A stretch of DNA of 64,000 nucleotides, from NCBI GenBank assembly GCA_963725415.1, contig CAVRZY010000178.1:24294-88293 (forward strand), read 5' to 3'. Shown piece after piece: positions 1 to 8,566 of the stretch (the stretch's first letter is position 1; each line of letters begins with the position of its first letter). Position numbers and translations under genes: made by a program. This DNA comes from CAVRZY01 sp963725415 (GTDB taxonomy: Bacteria; Acidobacteriota; Terriglobia; Bryobacterales; Bryobacteraceae). Below the pieces are notes generated by a model. It ran no database searches. It was not told where the DNA came from and saw nothing but the letters and a program-made list of their open reading frames with translations.

Positions 1-270
1 CCAGTAGCGCTTGTTTTTCTCCAGCACGGTGAGCGAATATCGTTGAGGGCCTCCGTTGGCCGAAACCACCGTTTTGCCGTCCGGGCTAATGGCCAGGCCG
101 AAGGGACCGGGGCCGGTGCCGTACTGGCGGCCCAACGGCGCGATCATGCGTCCTCCGGGGAGAATGCTCTCGGCCCCGGGGCGGCGCATGGCCGTGCGCG
201 TGCCGGCCGGCGCCGCGTACTCCGCCGCCGGCAACGCGCAGGCGGCCAGAAGCAACAATGCAGCAAGCAT
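1..270 (-). CDS. Secreted beta-propeller protein, N-terminal part (cut by window edge)
   Basis: The first 90 codons of a leftward gene that runs off the window. It starts at ATG 268-270 with a typical hydrophobic signal peptide (MLAALLLLAACALPAAEYAA) and then reads PFGLAISPDGKTVVSANGG, the opening blade of a YVTN/NHL-type beta-propeller. In Acidobacteriota such starts usually belong to long exported proteins combining a YVTN beta-propeller with an alkaline-phosphatase-like/phosphoesterase domain; that C-terminal part is outside the window, so the fusion is inference. Divergent from the NIPSNAP gene, with 34 bases between the two starts, so both promoters must be compressed or overlap coding sequence. 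Confidence 0.75.
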   Translation of the reverse strand, partial: MLAALLLLAACALPAAEYAAPAGTRTAMRRPGAESILPGGRMIAPLGRQYGTGPGPFGLAISPDGKTVVSANGGPQRYSLTVLEKNKRYW

Positions 271-304
271 CTGTTTCCGAATTGTAAGACAAACGAGGTA
301 TGCG

Positions 305-1087
305 ATGGACCGAAGATCTTTCATGGAAATGTTAGGAGGCGTGGGAATGATGGCAACCGCTAAGCCCGCTGGGGCCGCGAACGAGCAAAAAACCAGGTTC
401 TATGTGCTGGACCAGTTTTATCTGAAGAACGGGACCCAACCCGTCCGTATCAATGAGTTCATGAGCAAGGCGTACCTGCCGGTTGTGAGCAAGGTTCACG
501 CCGGTCCGAGGATCTGCATGGAGGCGCTGGTCGCGACGCACATGCCGCAGTTTGCCCTGATCACCGGGTATCGATCGCTGGAGGAACTGTCGAGTTTGCG
601 CGTCACGCTGGTGCAGCAAGAGGAATTTCTGAAAGCCTTCCAGAGCTGGGAGAGCGATGCGGAGCCGCCTTACGAGCACTGCACCTCATCCCTGCTGGAG
701 GCGGCCGAGTATTCGCCCGAGATTGTGCCGCTGGATCCTCCTCCCAAGTCACCGCGCGTACTCGAGCTACGCACCTATCATTCACCCACCTGGCGGCAAT
801 TGCGGGCGCTGCAGGAGCGGTTCAGCGGTTCGGAAATCAAGATTTTCCACCGCTGCGGCGTGCATCCCCTTCTGTACACCACCATGATCTTCGGCGCCAA
901 CCTGCCGAACCTCACCTACCTGATTCCATTTGACAGCTTAGCCGCGCGCGAGAAAGCCTGGGCCGCCTTCGGCGCGGATCCGGAGTGGATCAAGGTGCGC
1001 AAGGAATCGATCGAAAAGTATGGGCAGATCTCGAGCGTGATCCAGATGTCGTTGTTCAGGGCGACCGCCTATTCGCCGATTCGCTAG
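305..1087 (+). CDS. NIPSNAP family protein
   Basis: A 260-residue protein. ATG 305 is chosen because GAGG at 294-297 precedes it at good spacing and it gives a short export-like leader (MDRRSFMEMLGGVGMMATA) followed by mature sequence. Two ferredoxin-like NIPSNAP repeats are visible: one around RFYVLDQFYLKNG and one around VLELRTYHSPT...KIFHRCGVHP, the second ending in the family pattern DPEWIKVRKESIEKYG. NIPSNAP proteins are small dimeric alpha/beta barrels of unknown bacterial function, often next to Tat-exported enzymes in this phylum. The 3' end overlaps the convergent histidine kinase gene by 32 bases. Family assignment is good; role unknown. Confidence 0.8.
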   Translation: MDRRSFMEMLGGVGMMATAKPAGAANEQKTRFYVLDQFYLKNGTQPVRINEFMSKAYLPVVSKVHAGPRICMEALVATHMPQFALITGYRSLEELSSLRVTLVQQEEFLKAFQSWESDAEPPYEHCTSSLLEAAEYSPEIVPLDPPPKSPRVLELRTYHSPTWRQLRALQERFSGSEIKIFHRCGVHPLLYTTMIFGANLPNLTYLIPFDSLAAREKAWAAFGADPEWIKVRKESIEKYGQISSVIQMSLFRATAYSPIR

Positions 1088-2825
1088 CGGCAGCTTCCTG
1101 ACACTCGCATCCGGGCACCCAGCGGCGAACCACCTCGCAGAGCTCCTGTACGTGAACGGGCTTGCTGATGTAATCGTCCATGCCCGCGGTGAGGCATCTC
1201 TCCCGATCGCCGGCCAGGGCGTTGGCCGTCATGGCGATGATAGGGGTGTGGCGGAGGGCGCCTTCCAGCCGGCGAATCTCCGCGGTGGCTTCAAAGCCAT
1301 CCATCTCGGGCATCTGCACGTCCATCAGAACTAGATCGTAATGCGTCCCGGCGAGGGCGGCCAGGGCGTGTTTCCCATCCGACACTACGTCCGCCCGGTA
1401 ACCGGCCCTCTCCAACATGCGCAGGGCGATTTTCTGGTTGACCAGGTTGTCCTCCGCCAATAGAACCCGGCAGGAGGCCGGCCGGCGATTGGGATCAGCG
1501 GGGGGCAGTCCGGACTTGACTGCCTGCATCTGCTCCGGATGCTGGGCTGGCTGTCCCTGGAACACTGCGGTGAACCAGAACAGGCTGCCCCGGCCGGGCT
1601 GGCTCTCGACGCCGATCTGGCCCCCCATCATCTCGACCAATTGCCTGGAAATCGCCAGTCCCAGGCCGGCGCCCCGGTACTTGCGGGTCGAGGAACCGTC
1701 GCCCTGCACGAAGCTCTGAAAAAGTCGGGACTGCTGCTCGGGAGCAATGCCAATCCCGGTGTCCCGGACCGAGAATCGGGCCGTCACGGTCTGGGGGGTC
1801 TGACGGGCCAGTTCGGTCCGAATTACCACCTCCCCTCGCTCCGTGAATTTCAGCGCGTTGCCCGTCAGGTTCATCAGGATCTGCCGCAACCGTCCCGGAT
1901 CGCCGCGCACCACACGGGGCAGGGCGGAATCCGTACCACATGAAAGGCTTAAGCCCTTGGCCTGCGCCCGGGGGGCTAGCGCCGTGGTCACCTCCTGAAG
2001 CAGCAGGACCGGATCGAAGGGGGTGCACTCGAATCTCAGCTTTCCAGCCTCCAGCTCCGAGATGTCAAGGATATCGCTGATCAGACGCAGCAGGTCTTCG
2101 GCGGAATGGCGCAGGCCCTCGACGCACTCGCGCTGCTTCGGCTCCAGCGCGGTGCTCAGCAGCAACTGGCTCATCCCCAGCACCCCGTTGAGGGGCGTTC
2201 GGACCTCGTGGCTCATGTTGGCCAGAAACCGGCTCTTGAGTTGCGTGGCTTCGTGGGCCGCCGCCAGGGCGGCCTTCAATTCCTCGTTCTTGCGCTGGAT
2301 CTCTTCTGCCTGCCGCTGGGCTTCGTGCTCAGCCCGCCTGCGTTCGGTAATATCCAGCAAAGCGGTACGAATCCCTATGATGTTCCCTCTGAGGTCGCGG
2401 ATCAGGTTTTCGTGGACTTCCACCGTGGCAGTGGTCCCGTCGTGGCGAACGCAGTCACGCTGACCGGGGGCCAGCGGCATGTTCCCCGCCAGCTTTCTTC
2501 GGACCGCTTCGCGACTGGCTTCCCGCTCTTCCGGGGTCGCCAACTCCCAGACGCGGCGGCCGAGAATTTCCGAGGCCTCCAGCCCGAACAGTCTGCACTC
2601 GGCGCGGTTCACGCGGCGCACGATTCCTTGCCGGTCAATCTCGTGATAGGCGATGGGAGCGTCCTGGAACAAACAGCGGAACTGTTCCTTGACCCCCCAC
2701 AGACTCTTCCCCTTGCCCAGGTAGAAAACCAGCCCGGCCAGCAGGCAGCAGCACACTACTCCGATCAGGATTCCGCTCAGCAGGACCAACATGCCAGTCC
2801 GGAGCCGCAGCAGGCCCCTATCCAC
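1056..2825 (-). CDS. Hybrid sensor histidine kinase/response regulator with PAS domain
   Basis: A 589-residue membrane sensor. Order: one N-terminal transmembrane helix (about 10-36), PAS domain (about 45-160), short coiled linker, HisKA domain with phospho-acceptor His206 in NMSHEVRTPLNG, HATPase domain with N box (LMNLTGNALKF, 318-328), G1 (DTGIGI) and G2 (GAGLGLAIS), then a C-terminal receiver domain with acidic pocket AEDN (457-460), phospho-acceptor Asp502 in MDVQMPEMDG and Lys555 in the SKP motif. Autophosphorylation on His206 and transfer to Asp502 follow from the family. No output regulator is adjacent, so the partner is unknown. There is no large periplasmic domain, so sensing is probably cytoplasmic through PAS. 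Confidence 0.92.
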   Translation of the reverse strand: MDRGLLRLRTGMLVLLSGILIGVVCCCLLAGLVFYLGKGKSLWGVKEQFRCLFQDAPIAYHEIDRQGIVRRVNRAECRLFGLEASEILGRRVWELATPEEREASREAVRRKLAGNMPLAPGQRDCVRHDGTTATVEVHENLIRDLRGNIIGIRTALLDITERRRAEHEAQRQAEEIQRKNEELKAALAAAHEATQLKSRFLANMSHEVRTPLNGVLGMSQLLLSTALEPKQRECVEGLRHSAEDLLRLISDILDISELEAGKLRFECTPFDPVLLLQEVTTALAPRAQAKGLSLSCGTDSALPRVVRGDPGRLRQILMNLTGNALKFTERGEVVIRTELARQTPQTVTARFSVRDTGIGIAPEQQSRLFQSFVQGDGSSTRKYRGAGLGLAISRQLVEMMGGQIGVESQPGRGSLFWFTAVFQGQPAQHPEQMQAVKSGLPPADPNRRPASCRVLLAEDNLVNQKIALRMLERAGYRADVVSDGKHALAALAGTHYDLVLMDVQMPEMDGFEATAEIRRLEGALRHTPIIAMTANALAGDRERCLTAGMDDYISKPVHVQELCEVVRRWVPGCECQEAAASESANRRSP

Positions 2826-2900
2826 CTAATCGGCTCTGGTGATTGAATGGTTTAGGGAAAAAACGCGCCGCTGGCCGCCTCAGCCCCTTGCCTCCCCCTG

Positions 2901-3002
2901 TTTCGTTGAGCGGGCTAATGCGGGAAGGGTAATTCGGGGACAGGCCAGGAATTTCGCAAAAGCGGCGAAATTCCCGCCTGTCCCCGAATTACGCGAATTG
3001 CG
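2901..3002. repeat. Nested palindromic repeat, family A copy 1
   Basis: Outer arms GTAATTCGGGGACAGGC (2929-2945) and its exact complement (2976-2992), 17 bp perfect. An inner inverted repeat GGAATTTCGC/GCGAAATTCC lies between them. The left flank from 2901 (TTTCGTTGAGCGGGCT) and right flank to 3002 are shared with the copy at 43178-43279. It lies between the divergent histidine kinase and Ser/Thr kinase genes. It resembles REP/REPIN elements mobilised by RAYT transposases; no such transposase is present here. Confidence 0.8.
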
Positions 3003-3016
3003 ATGCTTGATATAAT
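2989..3016 (+). promoter_or_regulatory. Putative promoter of the PDZ/GAF kinase gene
   Basis: A perfect -10 hexamer TATAAT at 3011-3016, about 37 bases before ATG 3053. The -35 region is poor (TTACGC, 2989-2994, 16-base spacer) and overlaps the right arm of the palindromic repeat. The -10 alone supports the call. Confidence 0.4.
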
Positions 3017-3052
3017 CGCCTCGTATCTCCTGCCGGAAGCGGGTGCAATTCC

Positions 3053-5836
3053 ATGCCGGGCAAGATCAGGCCGTGGTGGATTTTCGTGGTGGCGGCGTCC
3101 TATCTGGCCTACTTTGCCTTACTGTTCTACTGCGCCTTGAGGGGGCCTGGGGAGCCGGGGATCACGGCCGAGTTCGAGGGCGGGCGTATGCTGGTGCAGG
3201 CGGTAGCTTTGAACTCGCCAGCAGAGCGCGCCGGGGTGCAACCGGGAGATCGCGTAGTGGCGGCGGATGGGTTTGCCATCCGGACCCGTTTCGACTGGAT
3301 GGCCGTCGGCAGCAACTGGGAAGCGGACCGACCGGCACGGCTGGAGATCGAGCGCGGGGGCAAGCCGTTCCAAGTGGCGCTGGCGTTTCCGAAACGTTCC
3401 TGGGCCGATTGGGGCGCCAGTGGAGCGCTGGTGGGACTGGTGCTTTGGGGCCTCCGCCTGACCACCTTGGGGCTGGCTCTGCTGATCGTTTTTCGCCGTC
3501 CCCAGCACCTCATTGCCCGGGTGGGCGCATGGTTCATGGCCACCGCGGCGGTCTCCGCAGTTGTAGTGCTGCCCGGCACAGCCGTGACCTGGCGGCATTT
3601 GCCCGCTTTACTGGGGGGATTGCTCTGGATTCCCGCCCTCAGCACGTTTTCGTTGGCCGCGATCTTCTTTACTTTCTTTGCCCTGTTTCCCCGTAACGTG
3701 TTCCGGCGCCGCTGGATCTGGGTGGTGGTCTGGATACCGGCGCTGGTCGAACTGCGCTGGCTTGGCGGCTACCTCTACTCGGCGGTCTACCAGCCGGAAC
3801 GCGCCGTCGGCATCCTCCCGGATTGGATCCTACCAGTGTTCAGCGCGACGTTTCTTGCCTACCTGGCGGGTGGGATTGCGGTTCTGGGCGTGAACTACGG
3901 GCGGTTGCGGGAGGCGGGCGAGCGGCGGCGCATGCGCCTGTTGGGAGTGGGCGCGGTGGTGGGATGGCTGGCTGTTCTGCCGCTCGTCGTGTTCGACTGG
4001 TGGGGGTCCGCCTCCAGCCTGGGGCCGGCGTTCTTCTCCTCGCCCGTGGCCCTGGTTGCCGCGGCGGTGTTTTTGGTCTGCCTGCTGTCGTTGAGTTACG
4101 CCCTGCTGCGCAAGCGCGTGTTCGGCATCGGCGTGATGATTCGCCAAGGGTTGCAGTACGCGCTGGCGCGGCGGGTGCTGCTGTCGCTGGCGCCAGCGCT
4201 GGGGGTTCTGCTGATCATCGATTTGCTGGTGCACGGCGATCAGCCACTGATGGGTATTTTGCAGGCGCGCGGCTGGATCTACCTGGTGCTGGGCGTGCTG
4301 GCGCTGGTGGCCCAGGCCCGGCGGCAGCGCTGGCTGGAGGCGCTGGACCGGCGCTTCTTCCGCGAGCGCTACGATGCTCAGCGGCTGCTGCGCGAGGTGG
4401 TCGAACAGGTGCGCCAGGCGGGCAGCTTTGAACGCATGGCGCCACGCGTGGTGGCTCAAATCGAGGCGGCCCTGCATCCGGAATTCGTGGCGCTGCTGGT
4501 GCGCGAGCCGCGCGAATCCACTTATCGCACCCTGGCCGCAGCGCCCGCCGGGCAGGCGCCGCCGCCCTTGGCGGCCGAGAGCAAGCTGATGGCCCTGGTG
4601 CGGGTGCTGGGCAAGCCGCTGGAGATGTCGCTCAGTTCAGCCGGCTGGCTCCGGGAGCAGTTGCCCCACGAAGATACCGACTTTGTCCGCCAGGCGCGCA
4701 TCGAGTTGCTGGTACCCATTGCCAATGAGCCAGGGGGCACGGAAGCGTTGCTGGCGGTGGGTTTCAAACGGTCGGAGGAACCCTACACCAGCGAGGACCG
4801 CGACCTGCTGGTGGCCATTGCCACCAGCCTGGCGCTGCTGCTAGAGAGGCCAACGCCTCCCTCGGGCGCGTTGCCCGCGCGGGTGAGCGACTCCTTTCAG
4901 GAGTGCCCGGAGTGTGGCATCTGCTATGACACCGGCCCGGCAACGTGCGCCCAAGACGGCGCGCCCCTCACACCCAGGCCCTTGCCCCGGCTGCTGGTGG
5001 CGCGCTACCGGCTGGAGCGATGCCTGGGGCGGGGCGGCATGGGGACGGTGTACGAGGCCACCGACCTGGCGCTGGAGCGGCGTGTGGCCGCCAAGCTGAT
5101 CCACGACGACCTGGTTGGCAGCGCTTCCGCAGCCGAACGCTTCCGGCGCGAAGCGCGGGCCGCGGCGGCCTTCACCCATCCCAACATTGTGACCGTGCAT
5201 GATTTCGGCGTGGTGGCGGGCACGCGCGCCTTTCTGGTTATGGAACTGCTGGATGGCGTGACCCTGCGCCAGGAATTGCGGCGAACCACGCGCCTGCCGG
5301 CCTCCCGGGTGCGCGAAATTCTGTGCGGCGTCTGTGAAGCTGTCGAGGCCGCACACCGCCGGCAGTTGATCCACCGCGATCTGAAGCCGGAGAACATCTT
5401 CCTGACCCGCGCCGAAACCGGGGAGGTTCCCAAGGTGCTGGATTTTGGAGTGGTCAAGTCCTTGGGCCCCATTGCAGCCACGGGCGCATCCACCCAAACC
5501 TTGGTGGAGACCGGCGCTGGCGTGCTGGTGGGCACGCTGCGATATATGGCGCCCGAGCAGTTACTGGGCGAGGCGCCCCAGCCGGCCTGGGATCTGTGGG
5601 CCGTGGCGGTAGTGACCTACGAGATGTTAACAGGCGCTTACCCGTTCGCAGGCACCACCCGCGCCGAGTGGCACAGGGCCGTGCTGGCCGGCCGCTTCAC
5701 GCCCCTCACGGCGCACCTACCGGCGGCCCCGGCGCGCTGGGAAGAGTTCTTCGCGCGCGCCTTGTCATCGGACCCCAAGCGTCGCCCGCACTCTGCGCGC
5801 TCGTTGTTCTCGGAATTCGAGCGGGCGTTGGGATAG
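3053..5836 (+). CDS. PDZ / multi-helix membrane / GAF / Ser-Thr protein kinase
   Basis: A 927-residue receptor-like kinase. One N-terminal helix (about 8-28), a PDZ domain (about 40-110, core SPAERAGVQPGDRVVAADG), a membrane region with roughly eight hydrophobic helices (about 122-420), a GAF-like domain (about 450-605), a small four-Cys/zinc-ribbon-like segment (CPECGICYDTGPATC, about 615-635), then a C-terminal PknB-type kinase with glycine loop GRGGMGTVYEA, catalytic HRDLKPENIFL, DFG as LDFGVVKS, and APEQ. All key kinase residues are present. Unlike most bacterial kinases, the catalytic domain is last and the sensor half first. Convergent with the next kinase gene, 25 bases apart. Substrate unknown. 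Confidence 0.88.
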   Translation: MPGKIRPWWIFVVAASYLAYFALLFYCALRGPGEPGITAEFEGGRMLVQAVALNSPAERAGVQPGDRVVAADGFAIRTRFDWMAVGSNWEADRPARLEIERGGKPFQVALAFPKRSWADWGASGALVGLVLWGLRLTTLGLALLIVFRRPQHLIARVGAWFMATAAVSAVVVLPGTAVTWRHLPALLGGLLWIPALSTFSLAAIFFTFFALFPRNVFRRRWIWVVVWIPALVELRWLGGYLYSAVYQPERAVGILPDWILPVFSATFLAYLAGGIAVLGVNYGRLREAGERRRMRLLGVGAVVGWLAVLPLVVFDWWGSASSLGPAFFSSPVALVAAAVFLVCLLSLSYALLRKRVFGIGVMIRQGLQYALARRVLLSLAPALGVLLIIDLLVHGDQPLMGILQARGWIYLVLGVLALVAQARRQRWLEALDRRFFRERYDAQRLLREVVEQVRQAGSFERMAPRVVAQIEAALHPEFVALLVREPRESTYRTLAAAPAGQAPPPLAAESKLMALVRVLGKPLEMSLSSAGWLREQLPHEDTDFVRQARIELLVPIANEPGGTEALLAVGFKRSEEPYTSEDRDLLVAIATSLALLLERPTPPSGALPARVSDSFQECPECGICYDTGPATCAQDGAPLTPRPLPRLLVARYRLERCLGRGGMGTVYEATDLALERRVAAKLIHDDLVGSASAAERFRREARAAAAFTHPNIVTVHDFGVVAGTRAFLVMELLDGVTLRQELRRTTRLPASRVREILCGVCEAVEAAHRRQLIHRDLKPENIFLTRAETGEVPKVLDFGVVKSLGPIAATGASTQTLVETGAGVLVGTLRYMAPEQLLGEAPQPAWDLWAVAVVTYEMLTGAYPFAGTTRAEWHRAVLAGRFTPLTAHLPAAPARWEEFFARALSSDPKRRPHSARSLFSEFERALG

Positions 5837-5861
5837 ACGACTGCCAAGCCTGTTTGGTCCC

Positions 5862-8534
5862 TTACCGGAAGTTCTCCACCAGCATCAGGTCGCTGCCTCG
5901 GGATTCGGTCAGCGCAACCAGCATGGCGCGACGATCCGGCGAAACCGTGATGCCAAACGGGTCCTTGTCAACCGTCGCGACCGCTTGCGTCTTTCCATCG
6001 GCGAAACGGTAGAACTCAATGCGATACTCACTCGGAGAGACCGGCCTGGGAACATAGTAGATTCCCTCGTGTACCACCTGAAAGTTGGACCAAAAGTAGA
6101 GGGAGTCCAGGACCTGCACTTCCTCCCCACCCACGACCGGGACCTTCCACAGGCTGGTGGGGCCGTTCTCCTTTGCGTAATAAAGAAACTTACCGTCGGG
6201 GGATTCCAGTGCGGAAAACCCGCCGTTTTTGGTCACCTGGATGGCTTGTCCCCCGGTACCCTCTGGCTGGGCGGGCGTTTTCCAAATCTCGAACCGGCCG
6301 CTGCGGCTGGAGACAAAGTAGATCCACTTGCCGTCGTGCAACCAGCTTGGCGTGACGTCCGCGGCCGGGTCCGTAGTCAGGCGGCGTGGCTTGCCACCGC
6401 TGGCATCGACGACAAAGATGTCGGTATTCCCTTCAGGACGCGAGTCAAAAGCAATCTGGCTGCCGTCCGGCGACCAGCGTGGGGCCCCCGTGTGCACCCC
6501 AAAGGAAGTGAGCTGCACGAGGTTGGACCCGTCGCTATCCGCGATCCAGATCTCAAAGTTGCCCGAGCGGGCGGAGCCAAAGACGATTCTCTTTCCGTCC
6601 GGGGAAAACTGGGGGAACTGATCGGTCTCGGAAGAGGAGATAAATCTGACCGGCGGGTCGAGTTTAGCGCCGGGGCGTGGAAGTTCCAGCCGCCAGATGT
6701 CGCGATCGCTCGTCGACCGTACATAGGCCAGACGGTCGCCCTGGTGCGAGATGGTAAGTTGGTAGCCGACCTGTCCCATGGTGGCGAGCGGCTTTGGCGA
6801 CGCGGAGCCGGAGGCGGCAATCCTCCACAGGCCGGGGGAACCACCCCGGCTGGACCAAAAAATGATCTCGCGCCCATCCGGATTCCAAACAGGGCTGCCT
6901 GTGGCAACGTTATCAAATGTGAGGCGCCTCGGTTCCCCTTTCGGGGTGTAATCCGCCGCCAGTGACAAAAGGTAGAGATCACTGACGCCATAGCCCCTGT
7001 GTCGGATGAAAGCCAGGCTGCGGCCGTCCGGCGAAGGGGTCATTCCGACGTCGCCGAGAGCGCTCGGCGCAGGAGTTGTCAACCTGCGCCTCTCACCGCT
7101 GTCCACCGCAAGCAGGAACAGGCCATGCGGCCCCCCGGCCGAGACGGTATCAGAGATGATCAGCCCTCTGTTGTCCGGTGTCCAGGCCAGGAACGGCCCG
7201 CGCATTACCGGATGCGCCGCAACCTCTACCAGCCTGCGCTCCCGGCCGCCCAGGGCCGGGATGATGAGCACCTCGTATTTCTGCCCGAGCCGCGCTCGCA
7301 GGAACGCAATCCAGCCGCCGTCGGGCGACCAGGCAGGGTTTATGTCGGGAGCCGGATGTTTGGTCAGACGCAGCGGCTCCCCAGCGCCGATCAGTTTTCT
7401 ATAGATGTCCGTGTTGTCCCGCTTTTCCCCATCCCAGGAAAACACCACCTCTTTGCCGTCAGGGGAAAACGACGGGTGTGACTCGTTACCTGGATAGCTG
7501 GTGAGCGGCACCACTCTCAGCGGAGGCTGCGCCGGTTCGGTAGTTCGAGAGAATCGCCAGACGGCCAAGCTCGCAATGACCAGGACAGGGACCAGCGCGG
7601 CAGCCCACACGAACTTGCGAGGGCGCCGCTTTGCTGAAACGCCTGGCGCCGCGCCCGCGAGCTGGCCGGAATCCGATTCCTGTTTCAGTTCCTCCAGCGC
7701 GATCTTCACGTCGTCCATGTGCTGAAAGCGCCGGTTGAGATCCTTCCGCAGGCAACGCGTGATCAGCTTCTCCAGCTCGCGCGGCAGACTCTCAATGATT
7801 TCGCTGGCTGGCTTCGGCTCCTCCTTGAGAATCGCGGTCAGGGTGGAAATTCTCGAGTCCCCTTGAAAGGCCCGCTGCCCCGTCAGCATCTCGTAAAGCA
7901 GCGCCCCGAAACTGAAAATGTCCGAGCGCGCATCCAGCTTCTTGCCTTCCACCTGCTCCGGGGACATGTAGGCCACCGTGCCCACGATAGTGCCCTCTTC
8001 GGTCCGGGGCGCAGCGCCCGCCGCCACCGTCAGCGTCTCGGCAAACTCGCCGCCTTCCACCCGTTCGGTCAGCTTGGCCAGGCCGAAGTCCAGAAGCTTG
8101 ACCAGGCCTTGCTGAGTGAGCATCACGTTTGCCGGCTTGAGGTCCCGATGGATGAGGTGCGCGGCGTGCGCCGTTGCCAGCGCGTCAGCAATCTGCACGG
8201 CGTACTTGAGGGTCTCCCCCAGCTCCAGTCCCTTGCGGCCCACTAAATGATCCAGCGTCTTGCCCGCCACGAACTCCATCGCAATAAAGTCCACACCGCG
8301 CGCAGTATCAATGTCGTGGACCGTAATGATGTTGGGATGATTAAGGGCCGAAGCGGCTTGCGCCTCCTGAACGAAGCGCCGCTTGCGTTCCGGGTCGGCG
8401 ACGGATTCCGGACGCAAGACCTTGATGGCGACGGGGCGGTTGAGGTGGCTGTCAAAAGCGCGGTACACCACGCCCATGCCGCCTTCGCCGAGCTTGGATT
8501 CGATGCGGTAGTGCGCCAGCGTCTGGCCGATCAT
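5862..8534 (-). CDS. Ser/Thr protein kinase with C-terminal TolB-like beta-propeller
   Basis: An 890-residue transmembrane kinase. The kinase domain spans about 10-275 with GEGGMGVVYRAF, Lys38 in AIKVL, catalytic Asp131 in HRDLKPANVML, DFG at 149-151 and MSPEQVEGKK. One transmembrane helix near 309-330 (FVWAAALVPVLVIASLAVW) links it to an extracytoplasmic propeller with many WD40-like PD40 repeats such as FSPDGKEVVFSWD, WSPDGGWIAF and FSPDGKRIVFGSA. This architecture is very common in Acidobacteriota. It is probably the last gene of a leftward operon after the barrel protein and the kinase-fold protein (32 bases apart). The propeller ligand is unknown. Confidence 0.93.
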   Translation of the reverse strand: MIGQTLAHYRIESKLGEGGMGVVYRAFDSHLNRPVAIKVLRPESVADPERKRRFVQEAQAASALNHPNIITVHDIDTARGVDFIAMEFVAGKTLDHLVGRKGLELGETLKYAVQIADALATAHAAHLIHRDLKPANVMLTQQGLVKLLDFGLAKLTERVEGGEFAETLTVAAGAAPRTEEGTIVGTVAYMSPEQVEGKKLDARSDIFSFGALLYEMLTGQRAFQGDSRISTLTAILKEEPKPASEIIESLPRELEKLITRCLRKDLNRRFQHMDDVKIALEELKQESDSGQLAGAAPGVSAKRRPRKFVWAAALVPVLVIASLAVWRFSRTTEPAQPPLRVVPLTSYPGNESHPSFSPDGKEVVFSWDGEKRDNTDIYRKLIGAGEPLRLTKHPAPDINPAWSPDGGWIAFLRARLGQKYEVLIIPALGGRERRLVEVAAHPVMRGPFLAWTPDNRGLIISDTVSAGGPHGLFLLAVDSGERRRLTTPAPSALGDVGMTPSPDGRSLAFIRHRGYGVSDLYLLSLAADYTPKGEPRRLTFDNVATGSPVWNPDGREIIFWSSRGGSPGLWRIAASGSASPKPLATMGQVGYQLTISHQGDRLAYVRSTSDRDIWRLELPRPGAKLDPPVRFISSSETDQFPQFSPDGKRIVFGSARSGNFEIWIADSDGSNLVQLTSFGVHTGAPRWSPDGSQIAFDSRPEGNTDIFVVDASGGKPRRLTTDPAADVTPSWLHDGKWIYFVSSRSGRFEIWKTPAQPEGTGGQAIQVTKNGGFSALESPDGKFLYYAKENGPTSLWKVPVVGGEEVQVLDSLYFWSNFQVVHEGIYYVPRPVSPSEYRIEFYRFADGKTQAVATVDKDPFGITVSPDRRAMLVALTESRGSDLMLVENFR

Positions 8535-8566
8535 TGGAATTGGTTACCGCGCCGCGTGCCGCCAGC

